NCBI RefSeq assembly: GCF_963583255.1
Contig: NC_084817.1
Location: 8,004,121 to 8,068,120 of the forward strand
Direction of reading: 5' to 3'
Origin: Pyrus communis
Lineage: Eukaryota > Streptophyta > Magnoliopsida > Rosales > Rosaceae
DNA length: 64,000 nucleotides
In this document: positions 35,270 through 47,935 of the stretch, piece by piece
Layout: each line of letters opens with the position of its first letter
How positions within the stretch are numbered: position 1 is the first letter of the stretch
Position numbers and translations under genes: made by a program
The notes under the pieces: model-generated
What the model saw: only the letters and a program-made list of their open reading frames with translations
Databases searched by the model: none
Told to the model about the DNA's origin: nothing

Positions 35270-35400
35270 AATTTTTTATGTCTTTGACAAATAATAGATT
35301 TTGTTAGATTAGATATTAGATTAGCTACCGACGGGATTCGAACTCACGCTATCATGCAAAGGCTCAACACCGTTCCACCATTGTAGTAAAGGCCACTTGC
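35270..35400 (-). mobile_element. tRNA-derived SINE (first flank copy)
   Basis: The minus strand starts gcaagtggcctttactacaa and has the B-box-like tgagttcgaatccc. It has the same layout as the SINE at 19201-19309 but is a separate insertion, shared with 50769-50853 of the second flank. Confidence 0.65.
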
Positions 35401-35539
35401 AGATTTTTTTTCTTATCATATTAAACTTTTTATTCTGTTTATTAATGTTATGGGCATCTTCATTATATAAGCTATTACGTTGTTTATTGTTAAGAAAAAA
35501 TTTGGAAAACCGTTAAAGGTCCCTCATAATTTGTGTGTG

Positions 35540-35884
35540 AAGAAAGCCAAACTTGGTTTGGTATTGAGGTGATTATGAAAAAAGCTGGTATCAAAAAAAG
35601 CTAGGAGCTGTTTTTGTGTTTGGTAAACATCCAGCTTCATAGTTTTGGGTGAAAAAAAGCCAAAAACAAGAAGCTGCAAAACCCAGCTTTGAAAAAACTG
35701 GCTTTTTTTCACATCTGTTTTACATAAAAGTTTATCAAACACTATAATACTGTTTTTTTTTTTTCAAAAGCACTTTTACAAAAAAGTTTACCAAACATTC
35801 TGCTGCTTTATTTCACAGCTGCTTATTCTCACAACACAGCAGAAGCAGCTTTTTTTCAAAGCACAACAATACCAAACCAGCCCT
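35540..35884. mobile_element. hAT-like MITE absent from the second flank
   Basis: The ends carry ggtttggtattg and, on the other side, caataccaaacc. Internal sequence is A- and T-rich with repeated aagctgct/agcagctt-type motifs. The matching site in the second flank near 50985-51030 lacks it, so it inserted after the duplication. Exact ends and target duplication are unclear. Confidence 0.5.
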
Positions 35885-36206
35885 TAATTCTACAGCACAC
35901 TCCAAAGCTTTCAACCACTAACCGAGAAGCATTAGACACGGAAAAATACTTTTAAGCTCAAACGAATCTTCATGTTTTTTTTTTACTTAAACAATTAATT
36001 AATCCAATGCTATGACAGAGATTAATGTCCAATAAGATACTTTCTTCATACTTATCCTTACGATAATTAATTTATTTTGTCTTGAGGCTAAGACGTTGTG
36101 TATCATGTGAATTTAAGATTTCAAGGTTGTTTGCTATGTATGTACTTGTTTGCTTTGTATGTATTTGCTAATAGGACCAAACCAAAGACACCATGGAATC
36201 TATTCG

Positions 36207-36220
36207 ATATATTATATATG
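36207..36220 (+). promoter_or_regulatory. TATA-like box upstream of CCD copy B
   Basis: The AT-rich tatattatatatg lies about 60 bases before the ATG. Copies A and C have a similar AT-rich stretch. This fits a short 5' leader, but no transcript start is known. Confidence 0.35.
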
Positions 36221-36279
36221 TATGTGTGTATATAGTTGTAAGCGGTGGCTCTTAGAGATAAGGACGCAGAAAGAGAGAT

Positions 36280-39200
36280 ATGGCTTCATGTATTCCATTT
36301 CAACTGAACTGCTGTTCACTTAAGAAGAAGCCTTCTGCCTCTGAAAATCTTTATCACTTGAAGAGCACCCTCTCCTCAGCTTTCATGGTGACTAGTGTAC
36401 TTGATCTCGTTCAATTGTTCAAATGCATATGTGTGTGTGTCTTATAAACATTTGGGTTCTTTAGAGAAACCCTTACAACACTTATTTCCTTCACAAAAAC
36501 TCATGTCATTTTAAATATCCAAATAGAACCCAAAATTTAAACAAAGTATTTTTTAGGATCAGCTATTACATTTCTTTTATTTGTTGACAACCATTGTAGG
36601 TAAATTATTTTGCTTGTGTATATGTATTAGGCACATTTTCTTATTATTATTTTTATGCAAAATGTAGGTAATTAATTAGTTTTTAATCAAGAAAATTGTT
36701 ATTTAGACTCCAAAAATCTCATTTGGCAATAAACTTTCTGTGACATCCCACATCACCCAGGGGAGTGATCCTTAAATATATATTCTCATCCCTACCTAGC
36801 ACGAGCCCAAAAGGCCTCGTGCTAGGTAGGGATGAGAATATACATTTAAGGATCACTTCCCTGGGTGATGTGGGATGTCACACTTTCTATAATTAGAAAG
36901 AAAAATACACTTGTGAGGAATGTAGAATGAGATTTTTGGAATGCTAATAACAGTTCCCATAATTAATTAACTAAAAACATTTTTTATTTTGCAGATAAAT
37001 TATTTTGCACGTATTTACTTAAATTAGGCATGTTTTGTTATTAGAGGTGTCTTGGTATTTATATTGAAAATATGATTTTACCCCTTTAAATTCAATTTTT
37101 TTTTATTTTTTTTTTACATAAAACCCACAATAATAAATTTTTATTACAAAAACCCGACTATTAGGCTCCACCTAAGCGAATTACCTATTCGAGATTGTGT
37201 ATAATATTTAATATTTTTCAAATTCCCCGAATTACTCTAAGTTAAGTCATTATAGCATTTTATGTTGATATCAAAATTAAAATGGAAAACTTGTTTATTT
37301 GCTTGTAACGTGTGTAATTGCTTTGAAATTTTAATTGATGTAGGAATGGAAATTCAAAACGTTTTTTATTCAACAATAAAATTTCAGATTAATGTACCCT
37401 ATTGATTTAATAAAAAAACCATGTTTTTGTATTCTTTAAAATATGTATCTAGTATGCTTTGTTTTATTTTTCGAATATCAATGTACCTCCTTTTTTTTTT
37501 TTTTTTTTTATGAAAAGATTAGTGTACCTATATTTTAAGTAAATTATTTTGAATGCTACTAGACCCACCCATTATCTTATTTTCCCACCCACTATTATTC
37601 CTAAAATAACCTTTAATATATTTAAACAAAAAAAAAACCTTGATCTCCATCCTTATTCACACGCCGCACCTTCATTATACTCTAGCCACACCAACACATG
37701 ACTTACAATGAAACTTTGGATTTGGGTGGTGGGTCAGGGTCCGGCTATTGTGGTCTAGTTGGTGGTTTGCCATTTCTATGCAGGTTGTTGGTTCTCTGAA
37801 ACATTGGATTCAAAACAACCCACCAAGTACTTTCAATGAGGTTGTGAGCTTCTTGGTGTTGGAAAGATGGAAGCATTTTAGGGAAAATCATGAGCTGGTG
37901 CTTTGATGCTGTCTTTCTTAAGCTTGAGTGCATCTTGTCGAATCCAGCCCCAATTGACACGCAAACCCCTCACACCTGCCTCAAATTCAAGCCTTACCAA
38001 TATTCACTTTTGCATATCGGTGTCACTGAGGATGATGGGAGGTGATTACTTGTTAGTGGCAGGTCACCCCGTTTTCTCTTTCCCCCCTCCCCTTCTTATT
38101 TCGCCAGTCGTACGATCAAATCCACTCAATCGTGGCTGTTACAAAAATAGTAGTGTTGACTGCTACGTAAGGTTTAAAAGCACTCATTATTTCGCATGTA
38201 TTATTACATATATTAGGTACGTTTTGTTATTATTATATGGTGTGTGCAGTCAAACAACATTCTTCTATTTTGTAGGTAAATTAGTTTGCATGTATTATTA
38301 CATATATTAGGCACATTCACTTCTAAAAATCTCCGCCTAATGCCACCTAGGTCCTGCCTAGGTGCTAGTCAATTGGCCACCATCTCGATTAATTCCTTGG
38401 CAATTGAAAATTAAGAAATGACCCTTGGATTGCCTAGGCACCCACTAGCCAGCCTGGACCCCGCAATCCCCCGCTTAGCTATCGACTCTTAGTTAGACAG
38501 AAAATAGATAATTTTCATTTTCCATATTATTTTTTCAATAAACTATAAAGACTTGTTGAATACTTGGGAAAGCACTCATAATATGCTTGTTTCCCATGTT
38601 TTCATGTTCTAATGCTTTATAATGTATATGTCATATTGCAATTTATAAACTCCAATATAATTATGTAATTTTTAAGCATAAGTAGACATTTATTTATATG
38701 TTATATAATAAATTTAATTAAAATTAAAGAAAAAACTGCATAAGCCCATGCCTAGACGCATAGGCGCATGACCCTACCTGCCTCCCAGCCAAGACGCCTA
38801 GGCATCTAGCGCATATTAGAACCTCAGAAACATTTTGATATTAGGGGTCTTTTAGACATCCAATTTTTTTTTTTTTTCATATTTCATATTGTAAACTCAG
38901 TAATATTTAACAAATGAGAATTTTGTTTCATATGTGTGTTATTGGAACTGAATTAAATTTGTGAAAAACATATGATTAAGATTTCATATAAAAAAAGACT
39001 GCAAAGTCAAACTTAATTATGGATATTGCTTTAGTTGTAGCCTAGTAATTGAGTTTTTGTTAAGTCAAGCTTAATTATGAATATTACTTTAGTTATAGCT
39101 TAGTCCTTGAGTTTTTGTTAGAACAATTTATCATGGGGGTTTAGCTAGTGAAAGAAAATTAAATTTCAAGGGTATAATTTTCAGTAAACGGTTCTTATAC

Positions 39201-41292
39201 CCGACTTGATCAACTATATGTAGAACAAGATTCAGCCATTTATGATGGGAAAAATGGAACAAGTCATTCCCATGCAAATAGATGTCTCCAAAACTTTCAA
39301 GAATACTTCTGACAAAGTATTGGACTTCTTGGTAGATTCAATGTTCGAATTCGTCGATCAAGAGTATCTTCCATCTCAGGTAGCTTACTCACTTTCAGGC
39401 ACTACAATAACTAGTTTCTCACAAATTAATGCTGTCCAAAATTTCAATTTAATTAGTTTGTAACTTTCTTTGTTGATTAATGTAGAGCAACTTCAGGCCG
39501 GTTGATGAGTTGGGAGGAGTAGTTGCTGTCACCAGCAGCATCAGAGGGAAAATCCCAGATGATTTTCCAGAGGGTATCTACATAAGAAATGGTCAGTACC
39601 CATCCTGTTCTCAAGGAAAACATTAACCTATAACAAAATTCTGCCGTACGTCAACTTAATATTTAACGCTTGCTTAGATTTTTTTCTGGTTTTATACATT
39701 TAATTATGTGTACACAATGTAGCGAAGGTTAATACCTGTCCTGCTCTCTTAAGGTTCTTATTTTGAGAACCTGTGAGGACTAAATGTATATTGACCACAA
39801 GATTATATTAGCTTAGGTTCAAATGCTTAAAATATTTCACAACTTAATAAAGAAAAACCAACTTAAGATCCATGATTCATTAAAAACCCATTTTTTTATT
39901 TTGCTTTATTAATTAAGTTGTTAAATATTTGAAGCCATTGGATATAAACTAATATAATCTTTTGGCTAATATGCATTTAGTCCTCACTTATCCTCAAAAT
40001 AAGGACCTTAGAAGAGTAGGACTAAGGTTAATATACATGCACATAAAGCTAAGTTTGGAAGATTTTTTATCACGGTGTTTATGAGATTTGAACTCATGAA
40101 CTTCTCAAACAAAGTCTAACGAATGAACTCGGCTGACTAGTTAAGTTTGGTATTATATTTATGGAATTATATTTATACCAATCCAACTAAGTTTTCATTT
40201 GGAGAAATAAAAACTAAGTTTTCAAATAGGAGTTTCTTTTGTAACGTTTCTTTATTTGGACTTATACTTTAGGGAAGTGTTATTGATACTCCAAAAATCT
40301 CATTCTACACTCCTTATAAGTGTATTTTTCTTTCCAAATATAGAAAGTTTGGAGTGTAGAATGAGATTTTTGGAGTGCCAATAACAATTCCCATACTTTA
40401 TTGTGTTAATTATCAGTTCAACACAATACTTGTCAAAATTGTATTTTCGCTAGAAGAAAAACTTTGCTAACAATATGATTTACAAATCAGAAAGGAATTA
40501 TATTACTATAGATGCTCCCTACAACTTCAGCACTAAAAACAACTGGGGATTCGGAACTAATTGGTGACCACTCAATTGTTTGAATTATTTTGTGCATGTG
40601 GATGTATGGCGTTATATTTTCAATTTATATTTGTTTTTGGGTCAATTTTTCAAGTTATACATATTATGTAGGGCCAAACCCTCTATTTGGAGGATTTAAA
40701 TCGACAAGATCTGTGTTTGGAAGGTCAAGTCACATATGGGTTGAAGGAGAAGGTATGCTACATGCTTTATATTTCAGTAGGGACGGCGACGTCAGTGATG
40801 GAGGCTGGACCGTCCGGTACAACAACAGACACGTTGAAACGGAAACGTTCAAGCTTGAAAAACAGCGAAACAAGCCGTCTTTTCTTCCCGCCATAGGCGG
40901 GGACTCGCCGGCTATTTTGGCCGCTTACCTCCTCAATTTGGTAGGCACGTTAACTTATTAATGTAGTTTATTTCGGAACCAGTACCTTCATGTATCTCTT
41001 TCATATAAATTATTAGGGTTTTTCACATCTAAAAATTTAAAGTACATATATATAACCCCGATAATTATAAGTTTCCTCTTATTAGTTCGTGATGCTTGTT
41101 CCAGTTGAGGTTTGGCAAAGTGAACAAGTATTATAGCAACACCAATGTTTTCGAGCATTCGGGGAAGTTCTACTCCGTAGCAGAAAATCACATACCTCAA
41201 GAGATTGACATCATTACATTAGAAACTTTAGGCAACTGGGATTTCTCTGGAGCTTGGAACAGACCTTTTACCAGCCACTCTAAGGTATATCT

Positions 41293-41347
<55 letters not shown>

Positions 41348-44300
41348 AATATAATATTATATATATTTATATATTTGTTGGTTTCTATTTTATTCTTCCA
41401 ATTATATACCCTTTTATGGATGTTTGTATTGAAAACGGAATTTTTTATTTTTTTATTTTTTTTTCTGTTAACAATCATAGACATCATCATTATAGCTTAT
41501 GTGCAATTTTATTGAACCTATAATAACCTCTTTCTACATCTAATTTAAACTTTAAGCATGAATTGTCTTTTTTTCTATTGCATATACCATCAAGTACAAG
41601 ATGTTGAAAATTTTGAGTAAAAATTTCATTGTCCCACATTGGCCATTCTCAAAAGGTTTCGTCACTTTATAAGGCTTTGTCTCTTATAGAAAGTGATTTT
41701 AGTGATAGGCTTTGGGGAATAAAATTGGGCTCACCCTTGGGGTTGGGGTGTACTAATTAATTAATAATTTATATATATAATTAAGGGAATTGTTATTAGC
41801 ACTCCAAAAATCTCATTCTATATTTCTCCCAAGTGTATTTTTCTTTCTAATTATAGAAAGTTTGGAATGCCAAATGAGATTTTTGGAGTGCTAATAACAA
41901 TTCCCTATAATTAATTATCAAAAGATGGGCCTTGAAAATTAAATTCTTTAATTAATTATTTTTTAATTAATTTCGAATTTAATTAAATTATTTTTATTTG
42001 AACAGACTCATCTTTTTAGATGAAATCTGAAATAAAAAAAACGCAGAGAGCACAGCACCCCTCTGAAGAGATGCCTTTCAACAGTCACATCTCATTCTCA
42101 TACCTGTTGCGAATGGGCATAATCCCACTATATATACATTCATCTGCATAGCATTTAGAACACAAAAAATATCAAATTCTTCTTCTACATTCATAAACCT
42201 TCTTACTGAGAGAACCACACAGAAATTCACCAGAAGTTAAGTTTTCCGGTCCTGGAATTCTAACTTGATTGTGGAATCCTGGTGAAGGAGACGTCTATAG
42301 AACTATAAGCACTGAGTAGGGACAAAATTTCTGTTTCAAGGACATTGCGGTACGCAAGCCTTGATCTTCAAGTTGTCTGTTTTATATTTTTGTTTTGTTC
42401 ATACTCTGTTAATTTTTCTATTCGCATTTATTATTTATTAGCATATATAATTATATAACAGATTGTTGACATATATCCAACACAAGAAGGAAGTAACAAT
42501 AAAACTAAAATTTGTTAATAAAATCACACTCAATAATTAACCCCTACCATCACACATATTTTATTTTATCGATAAAAGGTGGTTTTGGAGTTTTGAAACC
42601 TCTAACTAAGGTATGAATCGATTTATGCAAAATTTTTACTGCACTGATCTCGGTAGCTACGCCACCCACGAAATTTAAAGAACCTAAAGGAGCATGAGTC
42701 ATACATTCCGCATAAAATCATTCTTGCCAGGGCCGACTCTGAGATTTTAAGGGCTCAAGGTGAGCCACTGAAAATGGGCCCTCGAGTTCTTAGGCACTAT
42801 AATTTAGGTGCATTAGGCTAGGTACTATGATTTAAGTGCATTTAAGTATGTACAATATTTAATTTTGGTATTTTTATTTTCTCCATGTTTTGGATGATGA
42901 TATTGAATATTTTGAATTTATACATTTTTTTATTTTTTGATGTATTACTGCTATTTTTTTTGGAAGGTATGTTTATTGTTTGAGAAAGTCAACCAATAAT
43001 CAATGCCAAAAATTGTGCAGCAGAATAAACCAATTAAGATTTTTTTTTTTTTTAAATAGATTTGTTAGATTAGATGTTAGATTAGGAAGCAAACATAGTT
43101 CGAACCCATACTGTGATGCAATGGTAACGCTCCTCTCCACTACTATGGTAGAGGGCCACTTGCACCAATTAAGAATTTATAAACAAACAAATATGAAGTT
43201 CAATATTTATGAAGTTGTAGAAATATAATCAAAGGACTATAACGATATATAATCCAACACAAGATCTTAATAGAATTTCAATTTTTGTTAAGGATTAAAA
43301 TGAAGAAACATATACATTTAGTGCTCTATATAGCCCTTAATTTTCACTTTAAATTATATACTAATTATTGGTACGTATCATCACATGCTTGGTTCTCTTT
43401 TGTTTTCTTTTCAATGTTCCAGAGAGCTCCAGGCTCAGAGGAGCTGGTCATTCACGGATTTGACGCAGTAAAACCATATATGGAAATTGGAATAATTTCA
43501 GGTATTGTCTTGCTTAACACTCTCTAACAGGCATAGATCTATCATTGTATGTAAGACTCACTCATATTTAAAATTGTGAATACGTGTGTACAGTTAGCAT
43601 TGCACATTTCATAAATATCATTTAGAAATAATCTAGGACTTCAAAATAACAAAGTAGACATTAGAAAATTTGATGGGTCACATATTTTCCCCTTGCTCAG
43701 CTGATGGAAAGGAGCTAATTCACAAAGTAGATCTCAAACTCAGCAGAAGCAGCTTTTTCCATGAATTAGGGATCACAGAGAGGTGTTCAAGCAAGCAGTA
43801 ATAATTTTTGGTTAATCTCTAAGCAAACTTTTGCCACTTAATTAACTCAAATTCATGCATACTTTGCTTGCAGGTATAATGTACTCATGGATTTTCCTCT
43901 AACTTTTGACATGAACAGACTCGTTAACGGAGGCCCGTAAGTGATGCATCCTTCATAGTTCCACTCTACACCTTCTGATTTTATCCCCATGAAAACATGC
44001 ATGCAATGTTTTATATATATTGCTTGATGTGCTGGTTTTGATATGCAGATTATTAGATTACAATCATGAAGAATATGCACGAATCGGTGTGATGCCGCGC
44101 TACGGCGATGCAGATTCAATCCGCTGGTTTAAAGTTGAACCCAATTGCACATTTCACATAATCAATTGTTTTGAAGATGGTGATGAGGTAACTTAAACAA
44201 ATTGGCAATTTTATTTGAAATTTTACTATTTTGGAGGAATGATAATTCAGTAATTACTATTTGTATACATAACACTGATATGCATTTTTTGACATGCTGT

Positions 44301-45491
44301 TTAATAGAGGTGGGTCGTTCCATTGTATGTGAGACCACTTATATTAGAGTGTATATCAGCAAATGTGTCATTTTTGTGAATCTAAAGCTTTGCTCGTAAT
44401 AATCAGTAGACTTCTAATTAACTTGTAAGCCGAACCGCATTTGGTATCTAATTTTTGTTTGTTGGATGAGCAGGTTGTAGTGTGGGGTTGTAAAGCTCTG
44501 GCCTCAATTATACCAGGACCTGACATGGCATCGACTCAATTTGGATGGTTGCCAAGAAAATTTAAGCCTACAAGTCCAAGTAAAGAAAATGATCATGGTA
44601 CTATCTCATCAGTCGACGATGGAAACTTATTTTCTCATGCTTATGAATGGAGATTAAACATGCAAAGTGGGGAAGTCAGTGAGAGATATCTCACTGGAAA
44701 AAGGTTTTGTATGGATTTTCCCATGATCAATGTAGCTTTCTCCGGCGTTAAAAATAGATACGGCTACGCCCAACTGGTTGACTCCATCGTAAGCTCTGCC
44801 TCAGGTAATTAGGGTTAATCTTTCCCAAACAATAACTTAACTCCACTCTTTAATTAAATTGCTCTTTCTCAGACCATTAATGGTTATCTATGGCGGTATG
44901 TCTCTCAGGCATGCTCAAATATAATGGTCTAGCCAAGCTACACTTTGAAGAACCAGCTGATGTTTCCTTGGTATAATCAATTAGGCCTTGACATGTTTTC
45001 ATTATAATTTTTCTCCTGCAATTTATGCATGAATATGTAACTAACATTCTTTATTATTTTATTTCATGGATTACTAGAGAAGTGAAGGCCAATTAGAAGA
45101 GGCAATAAAGGTGGAAACTCACATGTTTGAGGAGAACAGCTTTTGCACTGGAGCTTCTTTTGTCCCAAAACATGGGGGTTTTGAAGAAGATGATGGATGG
45201 CTTATCACTTTTGTTCACAATGAAGATACCAACATATCTCAAGTAAGTCGATCAGTCTATAATAATATTTGAATTCTTGTTTTGAGAAAATTTGTTATTT
45301 TGTTTAGATTGATTCACACTTATATGCGTTGAAGTGCTAACTAGTTAGTATAATTTAATATATTTTCCTTTTAGGTTTATGTGATCGAGACAAAGAAGTT
45401 TTCCAATGAGCCTGTTGTCAAAATTACATTGCCCTGTAGAGTTCCATACGGATTTCATGGAGCCTTCATGCCAATCTCATCACCCACTTAG
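36280..45491 (+). CDS. Carotenoid cleavage dioxygenase (CCD1-like), 13 exons
   Basis: Exons: 36280-36387, 39224-39379, 39486-39591, 40672-40940, 41105-41284, 43423-43501, 43701-43782, 43874-43936, 44049-44187, 44474-44804, 44909-44970, 45078-45242, 45375-45491. All introns begin GT and end AG; the joined frame is 1857 bp, 618 codons plus TAA/TAG-type stop (TAG), with no internal stop. The family cleaves carotenoid double bases with Fe(II) and oxygen. The four metal-binding histidines are visible: SHSK (exon 5), FHELG (exon 7), TFHII (exon 9) and GFHGAF (exon 13). The start [17 protein letters not shown] is Ser/Lys-rich and could be a plastid transit peptide. The first motif has Ser where relatives I remember have Pro. 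Annotation style in other genomes is 9,10(9',10')-cleavage dioxygenase 1-like; substrate cannot be inferred. Confidence 0.9.
36740..36881. mobile_element. 142-bp fold-back element with a 7-bp target duplication
   Basis: About 66-bp arms starting gtgacatcccacatcaccca pair almost perfectly around a loop of about ten bases (36806-36815). It is flanked by actttct (36733-36739 and 36882-36888). The matching site in copy C (near 51955-51985) has no insertion. The arm sequence resembles the first bases of a Cassandra-type 5S-derived LTR as I remember it. Host is another MITE in intron 1 of CCD copy B. Confidence 0.75.
38180..38325. repeat. Repeat unit of about 115 bp in CCD intron 1
   Basis: The unit contains catgtattattacatatattaggca, ttttgttattattatatggt and ttctattttgtaggtaaatt-type pieces. 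About one and a half copies lie here, with three to four copies at 53320-53665 in the copy C side and related pieces at 36596-36660 and 37000-37060. Inverted pieces are upstream of copy A (17640-18010). Confidence 0.6.
38326..38826. mobile_element. hAT-like non-autonomous element, gcctaggc-rich
   Basis: The left end (ttctaaaaatctccgcct) and right end (reading inwards ggttctaatatgcgctag) are imperfect inverted repeats of the same family as the element starting at 2688. Its left part recurs at 53655-53830. No target duplication could be fixed. Confidence 0.5.
39727..40030. mobile_element. MITE with about 85-bp inverted ends in CCD intron 3
   Basis: The left arm (ggttaatacctgtcctgctc onwards) matches the reverse complement of the right arm (ending gtaggactaaggttaatat). 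Arms are about 85 bases, with the AT-rich middle around 39870-39940. Not found in copies A or C. Confidence 0.65.
40273..40393. mobile_element. Palindromic MITE, actccaaaaatctcat family
   Basis: The two halves (gatactccaaaaatctcatt and its complement) are inverted around a loop near 40330. Other members are at 41784-41906, 36691-36960 (split by the fold-back element), 51925-52040 and 53198-53320. Intron 3. Confidence 0.65.
41296..41349. repeat. (AC)n-(AT)n microsatellite in CCD intron 5
   Basis: A run of about 17 AC units is followed by about nine AT units directly after the exon 5 donor. Confidence 0.9.
41602..42482. mobile_element. Solo LTR with 5-bp target duplication in CCD intron 5
   Basis: Starts TGTTGAAAAT and ends ATCCAACA, flanked by caaga at 41597-41601 and 42483-42487. 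Length 881 bp. It contains a nested palindromic MITE (41784-41906) and no coding region. A related fragment on the other strand lies at 61545-61880. Copy A lacks the segment, consistent with insertion in copy B after the duplication or with loss in A. Confidence 0.8.
43040..43163 (-). mobile_element. tRNA-derived SINE in CCD intron 5
   Basis: Same insertion as in copy A, flanked by accaattaaga (43029-43039 and 43164-43174). The minus strand has gcaagtggccctctaccata and a B-box-like gttcgaac. The 3' end is T-rich on the plus strand. Confidence 0.7.
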
Positions 45492-45559
45492 ATTAGTTTG
45501 GTATTGTTATGCTTTTTAAAAATGTGTTTTTATTGTGTTTTCATGATAAACTGTTGTAA

Positions 45560-45565
45560 AATAAA
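45560..45565 (+). terminator. Candidate poly(A) signal for CCD copy B
   Basis: AATAAA lies about 70 bases after the stop codon. The same motif is present downstream of copy A. Confidence 0.4.
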
Positions 45566-47935
45566 GCAGTTGTTTGATTGGTAAACTCTAGTTGTAAAAT
45601 GCTTGTAACAAAAAAAAAAAAAAAAAAAAACCAGTGTGAGTTTCAGTTATTTTTTTTTATAAAAGTGTTGTGGTTGTGTGAAGTGATTGAAATACATATG
45701 ATGGTGAATATTATATTATTGTTGTAGAGGAAAATAATTTGATAGAGAATGACAGAATTCTATTAGAGAAATTCTTGGTATGTCACAATATTGTGATGCA
45801 TATTGTGGCTATCTTGACAAATTACACAAATACTCCTAATTTAATAAGGAGAGTCAACTAAAGAATGAATTGTCGAACAGTTACAACAGTTAATTGAGGA
45901 ATGAATGGCCTTCACACATACATATGAACCCAAGTATCACACTATCGGGCTCCGCAATCTCACGGAGGATCTTAAGGTGAAATTTAAGTTCTTATCTTCA
46001 AATATAAGATACTTGTGATGCCTCAAGTCTAAGAACCATTTGCATACTACAACCATAAGCTTTGTAACATTTAACATGTGGTAAGCTTCCATACGTTTAA
46101 CCTTCTTGGACAGTTAGTGATGAATGAACTTGTCCAACAGACAAGCATCTGTATATCCATCACGTGTCCAACACACGTAGCACAAGACTATGCTAACCTT
46201 AGTGTGGAATACACCGACTTTCCAAATAGTTAATGTCCAATTGATTTTCCAAACAACTAGGAACTTTATTTAAGAACTAATTGACTATGGAATACAAGTC
46301 TCCCTGCCCTAAATTCGTTTAGAACATTGCTTCCATACCAAACTGACACATCTTGACCTGGTATGTACACATGTCCATCCAAATCATGATATGATAGTGA
46401 ACACCTGGAGAGTGACGAAGTCATTAATTATGCTTGACGTGTAAAAGTGTGAATAAATTTAAACTTTAATTAAATAAAACAGGGTGCACAACGTGATTGG
46501 TTGGAAACCCTTATTACAAAATATGAAGTTTAGAGCATAGTGCAGAAAATAAAGGTACCATAAAGGATGATTATTCTTATGGAGATAATCCACTTTGACC
46601 GTAGTACTGTGAGCTACTTCCACTGAATCCTCGTACTCCCACGAGCTCAATTTGTATGTTTTGAAATGGAGAAAAACAAGACTAAGTGGCCTATAAAATA
46701 AAGTTTTCTGAAAACCTTATCAAAACATGTAACCCCTCGATGTAAAACAAGTATATAGTATAGTAATAGATGGAAGGGAACTTGCAACACAAATGAGTTA
46801 AAGGATATAGGGTGCTACTACGAAATATCTCAAATCACTGTCATAGAAAAATTCATGCTCATTACCTAATGAAAGCACACAAGTCATGTAGAAAGTAACT
46901 ACGTGAACAAGTTGAGTGTAAAGTTTTCACATTCTAGTACTACACCACGTGAAGTTGTGCTAGTCCCCTCACATACATGTATGTCAACACCCTAAGGGAT
47001 TTGTACCACTTTCAAAGGGGGAACAAGCTAGTGTACACCTACTATGTATCCAAAATGAATGTGAACTACACGTGAGCTCGACCTGCACTCGGACTAGTAC
47101 AATAAATGGCACTAGTGCAATCATGTAATAATGATCATATATGATATAAAGATGTCAGGCCACAGGTTTATGCTCACAATAAATATAATAAATGTAAAAT
47201 GTGAAAATCTAACTGTAAACTAAACATGGCTATCTCATTAGGGTATGTAAAAGCAGTTAACGAGAAAACCATAAATATATATATATGTCGCAGGGCCGTA
47301 GCTACCCAACCTATTCTGCCCACAGTATTATTCTGGGTGATCCTCTCCTATATGGGAAATTACTACACTAACCATTAAGCTAATTATAATTAATGTAATA
47401 AACCTCAGTTCCTCCTAGTTTGCTCAAAGATGGAATTTGGAAACAATTGAATTTGAATTTGAAAAAATAGAGCGTTTGAATTTTTCCCCAAAAATCTGGC
47501 AAAATCCATAGAAACTAGTGACCTCGAACCAGATCGACTCGACCTAGAGCCAAATCGACCCGACCTGAATCCATTTGGATTCGACCCAAATCCACTTCAG
47601 AATTTGGAAGGAATATTTTAAGATATATTCCATTAACTTTCAGTCAAAATTAATAGAATATTCCATCACTGATGGAATATTTCGTTAAAATTAATTGTTG
47701 ACCGTTAGTTTACCGAAGTTGAATTTTTTGAAAAATCGCTTGGGATCCCTTTTAGTGTATTTCGATTAAATCCCATGGACTCATTCACAACATATTATCA
47801 CTACAATATAAAGACAAACTCATGAATGAATAAAATTACCAATAGTAATTATTTAATTTGGAGTTCTTATTACATAATATCTAATATTACATAAATTGGC
47901 TTTTAGGGCATAACTCCAACATAAGAAAGCTCCAA
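45566..47935. other. Duplicated flank, second copy
   Basis: The part to about 46190 matches the 3' flank of copy A; from 46190 it matches 30154-31800. It contains a poly(A) tract (45609-45630) and the 63-codon frame at 46459-46650. At 46160-46180 it shows the site without the hAT-type insertion. Confidence 0.65.
46459..46650 (-). other. Second copy of the conserved 63-codon ORF
   Basis: Begins MSSWEYEDSVEVAHSTTV and keeps the same length and stop as 30430-30621. Function unknown. See that entry for the limits of this evidence. Confidence 0.3.

Noticed and set aside
36740..36881. A microRNA precursor
   Set aside because: The near-perfect 66-bp arms and flanking target duplication fit a fold-back transposon better.
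41096..41515. Single 139-codon gene
   Set aside because: It is CCD exon 5 read through its donor into the AC/AT microsatellite.
19201..43163. Functional tRNA genes
   Set aside because: The B-box-like bases lie in SINEs with target duplications; no cloverleaf could be drawn.
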